From NCBI RefSeq assembly GCF_000247815.1, contig NC_021674.1:13219562-13283561 (forward strand): a stretch of DNA of 64,000 nt, written 5' to 3'. Made by a program: the position numbers and the translations under genes. The notes under the pieces are model-generated. The model had not been told where the DNA came from. It did not search any database and saw only the letters and a program-made list of their open reading frames with translations. The DNA is from Ficedula albicollis (lineage: Eukaryota > Chordata > Aves > Passeriformes > Muscicapidae). The first letter of the stretch is position 1. Each line of letters opens with the position of its first letter. Shown here piece by piece: positions 13,853 through 28,100 of this stretch.

Positions 13853-15237
13853 CTGCACATTTTTTAATCATAAGGAAGTAAGTGTGTATTGTACTTCATT
13901 GTATTTGGTATATTGAATGACAAGAAGTTCAGTAGCATTAAATATAGAGTGGAATAGAAATGAGGATCATATCTGAATCTTTTTAATAACATTTGTACCT
14001 ATAACTAATGAAGAAGAAATGAAATACTAAAATGCAAATAGAAATTCTAATTAAAAGTAGATTTGTGTCAGTGAAAATTTACTGTTTCTCACAAGGTAAC
14101 TCTAGACTAAACACAAGAAGAGAGGGGCTTCTCTCATATCCTGATTTTAGCATTCTTGGAATTAAAGTTTCATGTAGCATAAAGGATTTCCTCAGTCAGA
14201 GGGGAGAAGAGAAAATCTTTATCAGCAGACAGCAAAATAATAAATTTTATGTGAATTTTTTAGCATTATCTAATCAATAGACTTGTTTCTTTATTTTAGT
14301 GAAAGGAAGTAGAGATCTCATGTTTTGAAGATGTAGCTTTTTATTGATCATAAATTTGTGATGAGTAATCCTGGAGGATTAACAGAGTTCAGGTTCTTAG
14401 AGAATCAGGAATGGCAGTTCTTTTCCATGAGTGACATTTTTGTCAATGGTGCCTCCACCAAGTGGCCACCTGGCTGCTCTTAGATATGCTAATGATAGTG
14501 GTAGTTAAAGGTGTAAGTTGGACTTTCTGTTCACACAGGTGAGCTTATTCTGATTTTTGAGACTTCATTCCCTAGAGTTGCCTCACTGATAGGAATATCT
14601 GTACTGTTATGGATCCATCCAATGCTGCAAATGGGATGCACGAAGGAATAGGAGGGATTATGCCATGAAATGTCTTGTATGCTGTGAATGAACTGTAGTA
14701 TTTGGCTGACACTCTTCTTATGTCACCTTCGGTAAAAGTAAGTTTATCGAAGATGGAGGGTAGACATCAAGGGTCTACCAACTGACAAGTTTGCCCTTGT
14801 TCACCTTTCAAACACAATCTGTGTAAAGGATGCTTAAATAAATATATACATGACAATTTTAAAAGGCTATTTATTGCATTGAAAGGAAATAAGAATCTCA
14901 CCTTAGAAACTGTGAATATAGAATTTCCCAGCTCAGAGGTACTTTCCCTGCTCTCCAGGTTTTGGGGAGATCCTGTTCCATATAATATCTGCAGGAGGAA
15001 AGAGGGGAGGAACTTGAGGCTTTGTGAGGAAGAATAAGGCACGGGGAAGCAATTCAGCATTGTTACTTTACTGTGTGGTATTGGCTTTTCCTTCCTGAAT
15101 CCTTGCTACAGAAATAGTACTTTATGGGCATTGTTGCTACAAGCTACTGGTCTTTTATACTGTGATGTAAAATCGGGTGTATGGAATATTCATCCTCTTA
15201 CTAGTTTAGCAGTCTGCCAAATTTGAAATTATTAATG

Positions 15238-15553
15238 CTTTATAACTGGCTAGATACAGATTGCAGACAAAGGAATTCCCTACTTCCAGGGTTTTCTCTG
15301 ATGAATTTATAAAGCTTTTTATGAGATAAATGTTAGAGCTATAATAAAAAAAAATACCCAAACATAAACATAGACCAGAGTAGAAAGTCAGATTATAACT
15401 TTATAACTGGCTAGATACGGATTGCAGACAAAGGAATTCCCTACTTCCAGGGTTTTCTCTGATGAATTTATAAAGCTTTTTATGAGATAAATGTTAGAGC
15501 TATAATAAAAAAAAATACCCAAACATAAACATAGACCAGAGTAGAAAGTCAGA
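15238..15553. repeat. Tandem duplication, 155-bp copies at 161-bp period
   Basis: The segment from ctttataactggctagatac to tagaaagtcaga (15238-15392) recurs at 15399-15553, separated by six bases (ttataa). I see one clear difference (gatacag/gatacgg). A run of A near the end of each copy (ataataaaaaaaaatacc) is the same length in both. Confidence 0.93.
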
Positions 15554-18500
15554 AAACTGAGGGGTTTTAAAAAATTTAAATTCAATACTTAGTATTTTAT
15601 CTAAAGAATAAATTGTAGGTGTTTAAGACTATGTATTGCTGACATATAAATTGCAAGAAAAAAATTTTGAATAGTTCAAACGCACAATAAATTTACAATT
15701 CAATGCAGCACCCTTTTGATATGAACACCAGAGCTCCCAACTTTGATTATGCCTCTTCATATTTAGATCATGATCACAGAATTAGTTTTATGCACTCTGC
15801 TATTTCTGTATGAATACTACTAAAATAAATAATATTCAGTATTTATGATTATTAGCAATTTGTGTGTGTACAAAAAAATTATTAAAATACAGGTTGCTTT
15901 ATGTGTAAGTCTGAAATTCATGTGATTTACAGAAAATCTTGAAGCTGGTACTGGTACTGTGCAGTATGACCTAAAGTGGTGAATGTTTGTCTAAGGGAGT
16001 GAATCTCTTCAAAATGATCACATTTCACTCCAGCAAGAGTTGAGGCTTTGATGCAGTTTATTTGTTGGTACTAGTTCTGCAGGCTGCTGTATACCAAAGA
16101 TGGTAATAGAAAAACATTGGTTCTGGTTATAAAGCATACGATCATATGTGTATCTGGGTTTTAATAGGAAGTGGATGGAACTACATCATTCCAAATGGAT
16201 GAAAAAGAGTGATCCTCAAGACTAGGTAGATGTTCTCTAACAATCAATTGTTCACTTTCCACCATGTTGGTTTATTGAGGATGGAACTGTTCCAAATCTG
16301 TTTGTTAATTGCTGTTTTATTTTCTCTCTCTAGCCATTTGTTGTAATGGATTGTGGTAGCTTTTTCAACACAGATGAGAAACATTAGCAACAGAATTTTG
16401 TTCTTGTTCTGTATGGTTATGGGTTTTTTGTAATTCCACAGACATATTTAGTGTAGTGAAAAAGCAAGTGCACAAATCCAGACTCTGCTACAGACTGGAA
16501 AGCTGCTTGTCCCAGCACTTTCTTTCACAGGAGTATGATACTATAAAATGGAACATTTCTACGTCTGTTAGTGCTTGTACAATGATTTTCAGTTTAAATG
16601 TGAAATAGGTTTCTGGATATAGCTTACCACCCATGAAAAACAAGAAACAACCCAAAACCTAACAACAAAAACCAAACTCCAAAACTATTTTTAAGGAAGC
16701 AGTCTATCCATTTGGTCTTTGGGATGCAGACCTTTGCAGCATTTGGAATACTTTAGCATCAAGTAGTTTTGACTGTTTCCTGCTTTCATTGTGTTGAGTC
16801 ACATGCAGGAATCTGGAAGATTCAGAAAATCTGAATTGAAAGAGGTTTTCAAAGAGGGTTTCTGTTCAATTTTTTACAAAGCAGGACAGCTTTCAGACTT
16901 AACACTGGTTGATTTACATTGCCAGTGTGAGAATCCAGTATTAACAGGAGTGAATCCTTGACAAGAAAATTTGTTTGCTGGCTGGTAGACTGAGATTTAG
17001 CAGAGAATGGGCAGAGCTTCTATGGATATATGCCCGGGACTTAACTGTTATTAATAAAAGTTGTAACCTGATCTATCATTCATGTACCTCCCATTAGAAT
17101 CAATTACATTATTTACATTATTTCTGTAATGCACCACTGGATCTTAATTGAGGTTGGACCTGACACCACTCTAAAAATGGAGATGCTTCCATTGATTTCC
17201 ACAGTGCAAAACCAAAGATACTTCAACACATCACACCCAAAGATCATCTCATTAATTAAGAAGGGGGAGCATTTTCTCCTTTTAGGTAACTAAACAAGGT
17301 GCTCATATTTAAGGAGACGTTGTGGTCATGAGGAATCCGGAACACACCTATATGAATACTGTTCTTGAAATTTCCACACATAAGTGTCAAGCTGGTTGGC
17401 AAAGCTCATGAAGCATTTGTGTGCCTTTGCAGAATGTTGAATGGAGCCTGTTTTCTGACATGTGACTTCATAACACTTGATTCTTTTCGGCTTCTTCTCT
17501 CCTGATACTTACAATGTATCATATCCAAGGATAATTCCAGGTTGTAAAGTGCTATTAAGCCCTTGGATGGCTGAAGCCACATATCTTATGAAACTGTGAA
17601 TTATCATGTTACTGGCAAAAAATGCACAGGGCTTGAGTAGGCAACAGTGGTTTATTCAGCTGATACTAAGCAAGTGCATTAACATCTGTAGCTATGTTGA
17701 CCCTTTTATATCCATATAAAAATGAAGTGGAATCTTGACACTCATAGTCTTGAAGATTGTCCCTATTCTGTAATCTCCTATTAATTGAAACTGGCACAGT
17801 TTTCAAGGAATACTGATAATCTAATGTGGTTTCCTGTATAAAATAGGTCATTGGGTTTAGCTGAACTAATTTTTCTGGTATACCATAGCCATTGTACTGT
17901 TTTCACTGTCCCACATTTTATTTATATATATATATGTATAGTAATATAGAATCTACCACATTTCACAGGAAATGTTTTTTGTAGTGAAATGGTCTCACTA
18001 TTGTAAATATGTGTCTTCATACCTGAATTGTTCTATTTTAATTTTATTTTCCTTTGTGTTTGGGCCATATGTTGCCTACCTTATTTTCTTGCTGCATATA
18101 GGTACTTTTATGCTGTGACAGTTTTCCACCTCACTGCTAACTCAATCATTTTGAATCCTTTGTATTTTTTCTGTGGACTATATTTTCCAGTCTTTTGGTC
18201 ACTTTTGCTGATCTTCTCTGTACCTTCTCTGCCTTTTCTCATCCTTCACTTTCATGATTTTTTTTCAGTTTAATATCCTTCTTCTGTGCAGATTACACTA
18301 CTCAATGTTAATGTTTAGCTAATAATCCACCAGGAGCATGCAAGATTTTTCCAGAGGTATTTAGACTATTCAGGTTCCTTTTAAATTTGAAGGCTTCAAT
18401 TTCTATTTAGAATACATCTGTGTTTCCTGGAGAGTCACCTGATAAATGCTAATATAAAAACAAGTAGAATTTGGGTACATTGTGCAGATTTTAACTATTG

Positions 18501-19447
18501 GCTTTTAAGTATGCACATTCAAAGTTCAGCTGTTTTATCTTTGTAATTTTTTTCCTATATCTCCTAGGTGAATTAATACACAGATTTTCACCTAAATCCT
18601 TGATTTTCAGGCTCATGTAAGTGCCACTAACTTCTGCTGACCTCAGTAGGAGCTATACCAAGACTTTACTGTGGAAAATGTTACAGACTGGTAACAGACT
18701 GCTTTGAAAAAAAATCTCAGATTCAAAAAAATCTCATTGCCTTTAGTCTAACTGTGATCAGACTGTATTGAATGGCATATTTACTTATAATGATTTTATG
18801 GCATTTTAATATCTTTCAGGCTAAGAGGAGTAACTAAAGTAATATAAATTAATAATATGAAAACATATGAGAATATGTGTTACTTGCTTCCTGAAATCAA
18901 ATCCTGTGGGGCTTTCATGTGGTGTGTAAATTAGCCAAGAAATACAGTAAAAGAAATGTTGCTTAAAACAGGTAACTTGACCTATACATTCACGGTCCCA
19001 GTAAAAGTGAGACAAAAGATCCATGAAACACCTGTGCTGTTCATACAGAAAAGGTCCAGAAAGAGCAAGTGAGTTTCCTATGATAGTGTATGTGGAACCC
19101 ATAAGTGGGTTCAGATAAACTTAATGAGGCAATTTTTTTAATAGACATTGATGTAGATTCCAGTAACATCATTTATATAGGAGAAACAGAAACAGAACAA
19201 GAAATGGGTTGCCATAATATTCAAAAACACTTCCCGTGCTAGGAAACTGCTGAATAATTTTACTGTGAATAAATATAAACAAAGCAAAACAAACATTAGG
19301 CATATTTCAAGTGGTGCTGAAGAAATTCTGTCTCTTCTCAAGATACTCCATATAAAAGGAGACTCATGGGAGATTTTTAACTACCTGCATCTCTGTTGAG
19401 TAGCACTTTCAGCAAATTTAGCAAGGAAATTCATAAATTACAGGGTA

Positions 19448-19510
19448 GTCAGAATCGCTGAATGGAAAGTAGGGGATCCCAAAAGAGACATCTTGAGTCC
19501 ATTTCTTGCT
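19448..19510 (-). mobile_element. Possible antisense CR1 3' end remnant
   Basis: The string agaatcgctgaatgg followed by an imperfect ggatcccaaaagagacatcttgag resembles the reverse complement of the avian CR1 3' end (the family's agaatcacagaatgg...ggacctcaaagatcatctag). It is short and diverged, so this is tentative. Confidence 0.35.
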
Positions 19511-20024
19511 GACATGAAAGTGAGTGAAAATGAAAATTGGAAGACTATATCATTAGTGACCAAAAAGTGAGTTCTGATTTACTGATTAATTTACTGATTA
19601 ATTTGAGGCTGTAATTTCAGGAGAAACAGAAAATAATCACAGTGAATAAAGAACAGTGAAAAAATAGTTTCATAATCCAGGAGCATCAGTGTATTTTGCT
19701 AAAATGATTAAGAACACCGTGTTTATCTTCAGGTTTAAAAATAGAATTTGATTTAGAAGTAAATGAACTTTTGGAACTCTTCAGTTATTCTGAAAGGATG
19801 TTATATGAAAGGCCAATATTTATAGCAGCTTTAATGGGGAAGATAAAATTCAGAATTAGATCATGTGTCAAGAATTGTAAATCTCCAAGACTCACTGTGG
19901 TTATAAGCACATGGAAGGTGAAGTCAAATATGACAGTTATGAATGGGGCAGGAACACAAATATGAAGTCTTCAGAACAGCTTTTACAGGGATGATTAGGA
20001 AATGCTTCAGAAGTTTATATGAAG

Positions 20025-20545
20025 AAATATTAATCTGGATGAAGTGGATAGGGATATCCCAGAGTACTGTGCCAAATTCTGGTCTGCAAAATTCAAAAAA
20101 TATGTAGAAAGGCTGGAGAGGGTCCCAAGAAGTGCCACAAAGATGAGCAGAAGAGCTGGATGATTTATCCCAAGAGGAAAGACTGAAGCAGTGTAGGGTC
20201 TTTTCTTCCTGTTGAGAGAAGACTCAGGGGAACCTCACCACAGTGTTCCAGTACTTAAAAGGGTAGCTATAAATACAAACAGAGGCTCTTTCTTCACAGG
20301 GACCAAGATGGAGAAGACAAGGAGCAAAGGGTGGTCATTGTACCAGAAGAGATTTTATACTGATATAAAGAATAAACTTGTTAAAATGAGATCAGACACT
20401 GCAATAATCTCACCAGGAGCACTGGGGAGTCCTCACTGCTGGTAGTTTTCATGATGCCATTGGACAGGTTGCTAGGTAATCTCAGGCTCCCTCTCCCATA
20501 AAATGTTAGATCAGCTGATCCCTTCCAACATGGACTTCCAATGAA
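20025..20545 (+). mobile_element. CR1 LINE 3' fragment, diverged
   Basis: The order of landmarks matches the 3' part of avian CR1: aggctggagagggtcccaag, gaagtgccacaaagatgag, a ccagtacttaaaagggtagc segment, acagggaccaagatggag, and an end in gatcccttccaacatgg. The copy is old and interrupted by small indels. CR1 is a non-LTR retrotransposon dominant in bird genomes; 5'-truncated copies like this are the norm. The open frame at 20212-20445 is within it and not a gene. Confidence 0.75.
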
Positions 20546-20650
20546 AAGTAGATTGGAGAATCTCTAGGAGAAAATATCATAAAGATATTTAAATTCATCA
20601 AGTGACTGATTTACCAAAATAAGAGTATTGGTCTAATACCGATACTCAGC

Positions 20651-21260
20651 TGTGGCAGACAAAAGACTCTCTAACAGTTTAAAGTTAGAAAGTGTGTGTT
20701 TATTCAGCACTGGGCAGCAGCGTGAGGCAATCCTCTAATACACACTGCAAAATCACAGGTGATCACAAAGTCTATTTATTGACAAAAGCTTCAAACAAAT
20801 ACATGTTCATAATAACAGCCCCCCCTTTCCCTCACTTCCTATGGTAATTAGCTTGAATACCTATTAAGCCTGCGTGGTTGGCTTCTTGAATTAAGTCTGG
20901 GATAGTTTTTGTGTTTCTTTGCACCTACTTGCTAGTTTCATCTTTTCCCGTTGCACGACCCTTTCCCTCGCTTCCTATGGTAATTAGTTTGAATACCTAT
21001 TAAGCCTGCGTGGTTGGCTTCTTGAATTAAGTCTGGGGTAGTTTTTGTGTTTCTTTGCACATAGTTTTTGTGTTTCTTTGCACCTACTTGCTAGTTTCAT
21101 CTTTTCCCGTTGCACGAACAGCTGAGCAACATAAAATGACAGGCAATTAGTTATTTAAGTTTCAGATAACTATTTCAAGCCCAGTTTCTTCTAACTTTTA
21201 ACTAGAATCCTAATTTCTCTAAGATTAGTGTTTCATAACTATTATGATGGACCATGGTCT
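20651..21260 (-). mobile_element. Probable LTR sequence of an avian endogenous retrovirus
   Basis: The segment starts TGTGGCAGAC. It has an antisense poly(A) signal (gtttattcagc near 20699) and a middle (gcctgcgtggttggcttcttg) that I associate with passerine LTRs. The right boundary is unclear because a second LTR begins near 21261 and both are affected by tandem duplications (136-bp and 213-bp periods). No internal gag, pol or env sequence is present, so it would be a solo or truncated LTR. The family is not named with confidence. Confidence 0.5.
20823..21117. repeat. Tandem duplication, 136-bp period, with nested 23-bp duplication
   Basis: Unit ccctttccctcacttcctat to cccgttgcacga (20823-20958) is repeated from 20959 to 21117 with about three differences (cac/cgc, tagctt/tagttt, gggatag/gggtag). 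The second copy is longer because tagtttttgtgtttctttgc is itself repeated at 21039 and 21062 (23-bp period). Confidence 0.92.
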
Positions 21261-21546
21261 CGATGCCTTGAGAGACTACCTAGAATAGAGGCTAGACAGT
21301 GTTAAAGGAATAAAGTAGGTATTTATTGAAAAGGCTGAGCAACATAAAATGACAGGCAATTAGTTATTTAAGTTTCAGATAACTATTTCAAGCCCAGTTT
21401 CTTCTAACTTTTAACTAGAATCCTAATTTCTCTAAGATTAGTGTTTCATAACTATTATGATGGACCATGGTCTCGATGCCTTGAGAGACTACCTAGAATA
21501 GAGGCTAGACAGTATTAAAGGAATAAAGTAGGTATTTATTGAAAAG
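21121..21546. repeat. Tandem duplication, 2 x 213 bp
   Basis: Unit gctgagcaacataaaatgac to tatttattgaaaag (21121-21333) is repeated at 21334-21546. I see one difference (gacagtgttaaag/gacagtattaaag). It spans the junction between two LTR-like sequences, so the duplication arose after both were in place. Confidence 0.94.
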
Positions 21547-21970
21547 GCCTTCAAAGGATACACCTTGGGTAGTACAAGAGCTCAGCGGCCTTCAAAGGAT
21601 ACACCTTGGGTAGTAGGATACACCTTGGGTAGTACAAGAGCTCAGCTGTGGCTCCACCCAAGATGGACCCTGAGGCATCAGTTCTCATGTTTTTATAAGT
21701 TTTGGTCCATTTACGTATTGGTGTTCATTGTCCAATTACAGCTTCAGGTTATGAAGTCCCATCCTCCCAGTTTGCTCTACTCAATTTGCTGTTGTTTATA
21801 CTTTTTTAGCCTGAAGCTGCAGTGGTGTCCTTGGTGCTCAGGCTGGAAAAGGATTGTTTTGTCTAACTAAACTGTGAAGAGAACTTGCTAACAATTTATA
21901 TGAAGTTCAGCTTTATATACTAATGTAGTACAGAAACTGGAAAATATGAAATCTAAAACTTAAGGCACCA
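21261..21970 (-). mobile_element. Solo LTR, minus strand, same family as 49437-50001
   Basis: On the + strand the element reads from CGATGCCTTGAGAGACTACC (21261, again at 21474 because of the 213-bp duplication) to AAACTTAAGGCACCA at 21970. The ends are near-inverted repeats (TGATGCCTT type with AAGGCATCA type), as in LTRs. On the minus strand a TATA-like TTATAAAAACATG (near 21690) precedes an AATAAA (near 21529), the right order for U3-R. It aligns throughout with the element at 49437-50001 (aaaggccttcaa, acaccttggg, caattacagcttcagg, ggattgttttgtct). No internal retroviral genes remain. Small rearranged duplications of acaccttgggtagta sit at 21547-21650. Confidence 0.75.
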
Positions 21971-24854
21971 ATCTCTGATGTGTGAAAGGTGCAGAATATG
22001 TTTTGTTCAGTTTGGGTCTTCAAAGCAGTTAGGAGGCATTAGAGAAGAAAGGAGAGGGAGAGAAACAAAAATAATTTTCCTTTCTAAAGCATCTGTTCTG
22101 AAGCATTTGAAATGAGAATGGAAAGATTACCTGTCATCCAAGATATTATGATTTTACATTGTGTTTTGTTGTTACAGTGTGTTTATTAACGATCATTTGG
22201 GCTTAGGACCAGGTATCCAAAATGATTATATGTGAGGTTTGGGGTTTTTTCCCCTGTGAAATACCTAGATCTTGCGTTCCTTAATTGGAATATTTGGTTC
22301 CATAAGTCCTTTTGATGATGTAGCAGCAGTGAACATTTGCTCTCAGAAAACTATGTGGTGGGGAAAGGAATTTTCTGGGCTGTTTTTTTCCAGCAACAGC
22401 AAATATTAATTTCTCTGACAGTTATTTGGAATGTGTAAAGCAGTACAGCACTCCAAGGAAGACCAACAGCATTCAGGCACAGAAATTGATATTCTGAGGG
22501 AAAAGGTCTGTTTTTTTTCCTGAACAATAACTATAAATATTTGAAGAGTGTAGATGCTAAAGCACAGAAGCACAAGGGGAGTAATGCAATGGGATTACTA
22601 AAGTGAAAATTTTGATTGGATGAATATTAGGGAAAAATGACTGACATTGAGAATAGATTATGTAGTAGAGCACTTTCCCAAAGGCATTGGTAAAAGCCCT
22701 GTATTGGTCTTTGCTGAGATACTTCAGAGTAGATTGTGTAAAGAAGTAAAAGCTATTCTGCAGGGAAGCATGCTGTTCTTGGAGAGCTGTGCTGGAGGAC
22801 TTAATAGATTTGCTACAAGTCATTTCTCTGAATCACTTAGAGATGTGTTACGGATTTTTTTCTCATTGAAAGTAGTTCTATAATGCTTCCCACTCAACCT
22901 ACTCAGTGGATCATAGTGAGTTTGTGTTCATCACAGACTTACTAAATCAATATCCCATAACAGTACTTTATATACATTATTCATTACACTTTCATGAAAT
23001 AAAATTTAAAGAGGAGGAGGAAATCAAGGAGTGTGAAAAATGTAGGATGTTTGTGTTCTGGCACAGGAAGTGTGTGAGGAGGGAGTTCTGGAAGCTTACA
23101 GACCCAGTGATGTGATTTCACTGTGACCTGGGTTTCATCCTTTATTCCTAGTATTTTTCTTCCTACATTTCTAAAATAGTAAGTTTTCTGGGTACTAATA
23201 TTATCTTAAAAGTATACAGCTTGGAAGAATACAAAGGAAATGATCAGAGAAGGTGTTAGGAGTATACTTGTTTAAAAGACATGACCTTCAGGAAGAGCAC
23301 TTTGTCTCCAAGATGTGGCAATATTTCTGCAAGGACTTGTGGATGCTTTTGTCCATAGGCACAAACAGAATGGAATCGTTGGAGACTGGGGAGTGACAGC
23401 AGGTCATCACAGGGACTTTTCAAGCATTTCAATTTTAAATTCCTCTTCAATGCATATAATGTCCTGAGTATTTACCCTTTGAAACACCAGTGGGAAGGAC
23501 ACTCATTTGACACTGAATAGCCCTCAGTATTCACAAACTTTTGATGTCGGCCTCCTGCTGTGGAGGCTGGAGGTGAAGTGTCTTGAGTTACCAATTTCGT
23601 ATTATTCCTTTCCACTTTCAAGAAATGTCTAAGAGGAAGAAATTAAAAGTACTCATGAACTTTTGGTCCCTTGATGTGGACCTGAGCTACATCACTGATC
23701 AATCATATTGTGCCTATTTTTTCCATGTCCTTTTCCTCACTCTTTTTACTCAGCCCATGCCAGACTTGGGAACAACTGAGCTTCCTGAGCCTCTAGATGG
23801 GATGCTTAAAATAATTACTATGAGGAACAACATGTTCCTTCTCATTAATGCCATTCTTATGGAGAGTGCTTATTTTGTGCTCCAAAGATGGAAAAATAAA
23901 TTTTTGTCTTCCTCCCTTCTCATTCAATTTGCCCAGTGTGCATATGTTTTTCAGAAGATACAAGGTGCAGGTCAGCTACTGCTTTGTTCATAAATATTCA
24001 TACCTACATAGATGGAGGGAAAAAAATAAGTGACAGGTTAGCACAAATTAAATATTCAGCACAACTCAGCAACATCAGGATTAAAATTGAAATATGAAAG
24101 AAACAGAAAAAGCTGTTCCAAGAAAATGTTTGAAAAGAAAGTACTTCTCTATATGTCATCTGTCACTATATTTGGGGGAAAGAGCCAGGATATTTTGCTC
24201 TGTGTGAGATAAGGAAAATTGAAAAGATTGCAAAATGCAGACTGGATTTCAAGTGCCAGCCAATAAACTGACAAAAGTATCTGGAACCTGGGAGGAAGAT
24301 TTTGACAAGTCTTGCTCCTCCAGAATCATTGAACAGAAATTCTCAAAATGTCATTTTCCTGGACATTCTAAGGCTGCAAACCTTGTTTGAGAGGGATGTT
24401 TAGATGTTTGTTGCCCATATTCTCCACTTCTTTAGTCAAGGTTCTCTTTCCCTTACTGGAAATGCTAATCCTTTTAAGGTCATTTAATCTAAAAACATAA
24501 AAAGTAAGTGGACTATGTTCCTGTGATTTCTTGCACATTAACTAGGGATATATTATATTAGCAACAGAGATTTGATGATGCATTATGCTAGAGGATAAGA
24601 TCATAAAGTTGTGTGAGAACATATTATTGTAAGGCATCATCAGAGTCAAGAATTGGCTGGTAAAATCAACAAGCATGAACACCTAGATGGCAGCTTCCTG
24701 GTCCTTCCAGCCCTTGCTCACAAGATCTACTCATTTACCACTGCTATTATGATACTTGTTTCTGTTGGAGAAACATCTGTCAAATCTGTCAGGAGTTGGC
24801 AGATTTGTTCTGTGCTTTTCCAGATGAGTCTCTGCTTTTAGGGACACTCTCAAA

Positions 24855-25119
24855 CCCAATTGAGTATGAGGAAATGGCGTAAAACTGTGTCAGGGGAGGT
24901 TTAGGTTGGACATCAGGAAAAGGTTTTTCACTCAGAGGGTGGTTGGGCACTAGAAAAGGCTCCCCTGGGCAGGGGTCACAGCACCAAGCCTGACAAAGGT
25001 CAAGAAGCATTTGGACAACAATCTCAGGCACATGGTGTGACCCTTGGGTTGTTCTGTGCAAGGCCAGGAGCTGGACTCCATGATCCTGATGGGCCCCTTC
25101 CAACTGAGCATATTCTGTG
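24855..25119 (+). mobile_element. CR1 LINE 3' end
   Basis: This is a clear CR1 3' terminus: caggggaggtttaggttgg, aggaaaaggtttttcactca, gagggtggttgggcac, gcaccaagcctgacaaagg, ctcaggcacatggtgtga, gggccccttccaactgagc and the characteristic octamer-like end attctgtgg. It is much less diverged than the copy near 20.3 kb. The antisense open frame of 104 codons across it is a shadow. This element is a strong indicator that the genome is avian. Confidence 0.92.
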
Positions 25120-28100
25120 GTAGATCCTAATAAGACAGGAATTAGATAATTTTATTCTATTTGTTCTATTAGTTTTGGGGCTTTTTAAATATAAAATCTA
25201 TACTATTGCAGAGGAAAAAGACCCCATTAAATGAATGTTCTCTTTCCAAGACTTATTCCAAGGAATTTCATGGGTAAAAGCTACTGAGGACTGAGATGTT
25301 GCTTTGCCATTTAGACAGTGCATATTTTCCAAGTTTCAACTGGATAGCTTGAAAGCAATAATGAAGCAATAATTATTTCATTACTTCCAGATAGTAAAGA
25401 TTAAATGTATGCTTTAAAACACTTTAATGAACCAGATTTGTAGAAATATGACAATCAGTATGTGTCTATTGAGCCAATCCCAGTGGCATCTAATTGTCAA
25501 ATGAAAAATACAGTTTAACTGTATTTAACTCTTTGCCAATTGTTTCAATATGTTTATCTGGAAGCTAGGTTGATATTTCCACCAATTTTTCCTGAAATAT
25601 ATTTAGCATACATTTAATATGAATCAAAATGGCTTTTAAAAAATCTATACCAGTTTCTAAGTCAATTACCTAAATGTTTTAGTGTCCTAGTGTGCTCAAA
25701 AGAGTATATTCTTTCATTCAAAAGTCCATCATTAAGTCAGTTTTTCAGGTATTTGCAGCTATAGATATGTATCCAGTCTTAAAAAGTGTTTATTTTGATA
25801 ACAACTGAGAATTGTAACTTATACTAATTTGTTATTTCTTTAATTACACGTACAGCTCAGATATCTTCAAACTTGCAGATGATAATGTTATGCCTCGGAA
25901 GACAACTATAAAATAAATTGAAAATTCAGTGAGGTGACTTATGTGATTAAAAGCTGCAGTACTTTGGCTCAGCTGTGAATGTGCAAATAAATGACCAGTA
26001 CATCTGACACCTTAAATTTTGCAGAAATCCTTCTTTTGTATCTGTGTTTGGAGGTTCCATTATTATCAGTTTCAAGAACTGAAATGCTGATTTAATCAAA
26101 CTGATGAGAACACCTCTGATTTTATTTCAGCTAAATAAATATAACAGAGATTAGTGGGAGGACTTTTTTTTTCGGGGGGTGGGTTTATTTTGTTGGGCTT
26201 TTTGTTTGTTTGGTGAGTTTTTTGTTTGGTTTTTTTTCTCTGACCAAATAAATAAATGAAAAAGGCTTGGTACATTAAGATGTTTTGGATATTGGTCCCA
26301 GTTTAGGAGCAGTAAACTATGATGCTATTCATTGTGCCAATAACAGAGATGAAAAAGGTAGTATTTTGCAATGTCCAATTCAGTTATGAAGTAAATGCCA
26401 AACTTAGGTAAGTAATAGATAAGAGCAGATATTCCAAGTCAAAATAAATCATATTAATCAGTATGCCAACCTTCCTTTTATTTTTTCTGGCTCAGAGGAA
26501 GTTGCTAGAAAGCATAAGACTTGTCAAGTTTGTCATTTCTACGAGACAGATTTAGAAATAATGTGAATTACAGCAAAAATCTTGCCTTGAGACCGCTGTA
26601 TGTGTTGAGTCAGATTATTAATAACAACAGCTTGCTAGGAATTTGAGTTGCTAAACTTGTGTTTTGAAAGTGTATTGTCATACTCAGCCAGGGGCCAAAG
26701 ATCAAATTATTGAGGTTAGAGCAACATGTCTCCTGTCAGCCTCCCAGCATTTTTCATCTACATGAAGCACCTCTTTGAAAGCCCAACACTTCCAAAGACT
26801 TGATGGTTCCACGGGTCTGACTCCAGCCAGAATAGAGAGAGTGAGCCCTCCTGGTTTTTGCTGACATCACACAGGTATACACATGTCCTGGTATATATTA
26901 GGATTAGTACCTTTTATAAATATTTTTTCACGATATTTTTATTTGTGCTTACTAAATATTGTATTCTCATCCACTTTTCGGTCAGAATGAGACTATTAAT
27001 TTATTTTCTGTTGAAAGATAAATACTTTTATTCTTTGTGGGTACAATAGTCATTAGACCCACACCACAGTTTTTGCCTTCTTATCTCTTACCTACTCTTA
27101 AATTAAAGTTTTTATTAGGCATCATCAACTGCTTGCTAAATAATCCTGAATTAGCCTTTATCTCTTTGAATAATCTTGTGGTTTTTGTGAAATGGAGTTG
27201 TACTGAAATGAATACAAACAATAATTATTACCATAGATGTGGCTACCTTAATTCTTTATTTAGGTCTCATGTAAACCTTTATTAATTTTTTTTTATGTAC
27301 ATATAATTCGGTACATTTCATGTGTAGTCCCAAGAAAGTATTTCAGGGAAAATAGAAAATCATTTTTGCCTGACACTTTTGTCCAAGGAGAATCCTATTT
27401 TCTTCCCACTTTTCTGAAGGGGTATTTGAGAACATTTCAAAATATGTTTTATATTTAAAGTAGCTTCAAGATTAAGTATTTATTTGAAATGAATAGGAAA
27501 AAAGAATCCAAAAAACCCAACAGTGAAAAAATGTCAGAATATTGCTGAGACACTCAATTGATGTAGCCAAAGACATAGGGAAGTGATAAAAGCTTAATTG
27601 CATTGTCTGCCCTTTACTCAGACTTAGTTCTCTTCACAGGTATTTAAAAAAACCCAGAACACTGTGAGGAGTGTTTATTTTGACAGACACATTCACATAA
27701 TCAAAAATATTTTGTAGAACAATATACTTTTAAAAGTTTAAAATTGTGTTAAATTGCAATAAGCTCCAATAACTTGAGTAAAGGTACTTGTTGGCAGGTC
27801 ATTTTGTATGGCAAGCTGCTCTACTGGAATGTTCTTAGATGAACACTGTTCATCTTAGATGAACAATGTATTAAATTTTTTTTTTCTAATTATCTCTCAG
27901 AATATTTGATTTGGCTTGAGGCTGAGGACCTCTCACTCAATACCAAACCAAAGGTAAATTGTATTTTCTGACATTCCTTTAACATTAAGCTGATCCCAAA
28001 ATCTCAGGCTTGGAGGTCATCAAGCGCCATCTTTAAACACCATACTTAAGCGTGCTCTGTTGCATTCTCTCACTGCAATGCGATGGCATGTCTTGAAAAT

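Noticed and set aside
23583..23993. 136-codon plus-strand open frame
   Set aside because: Within intron, no recognisable domain, no splice or promoter context; the length is within chance expectation for 64 kb in six frames.
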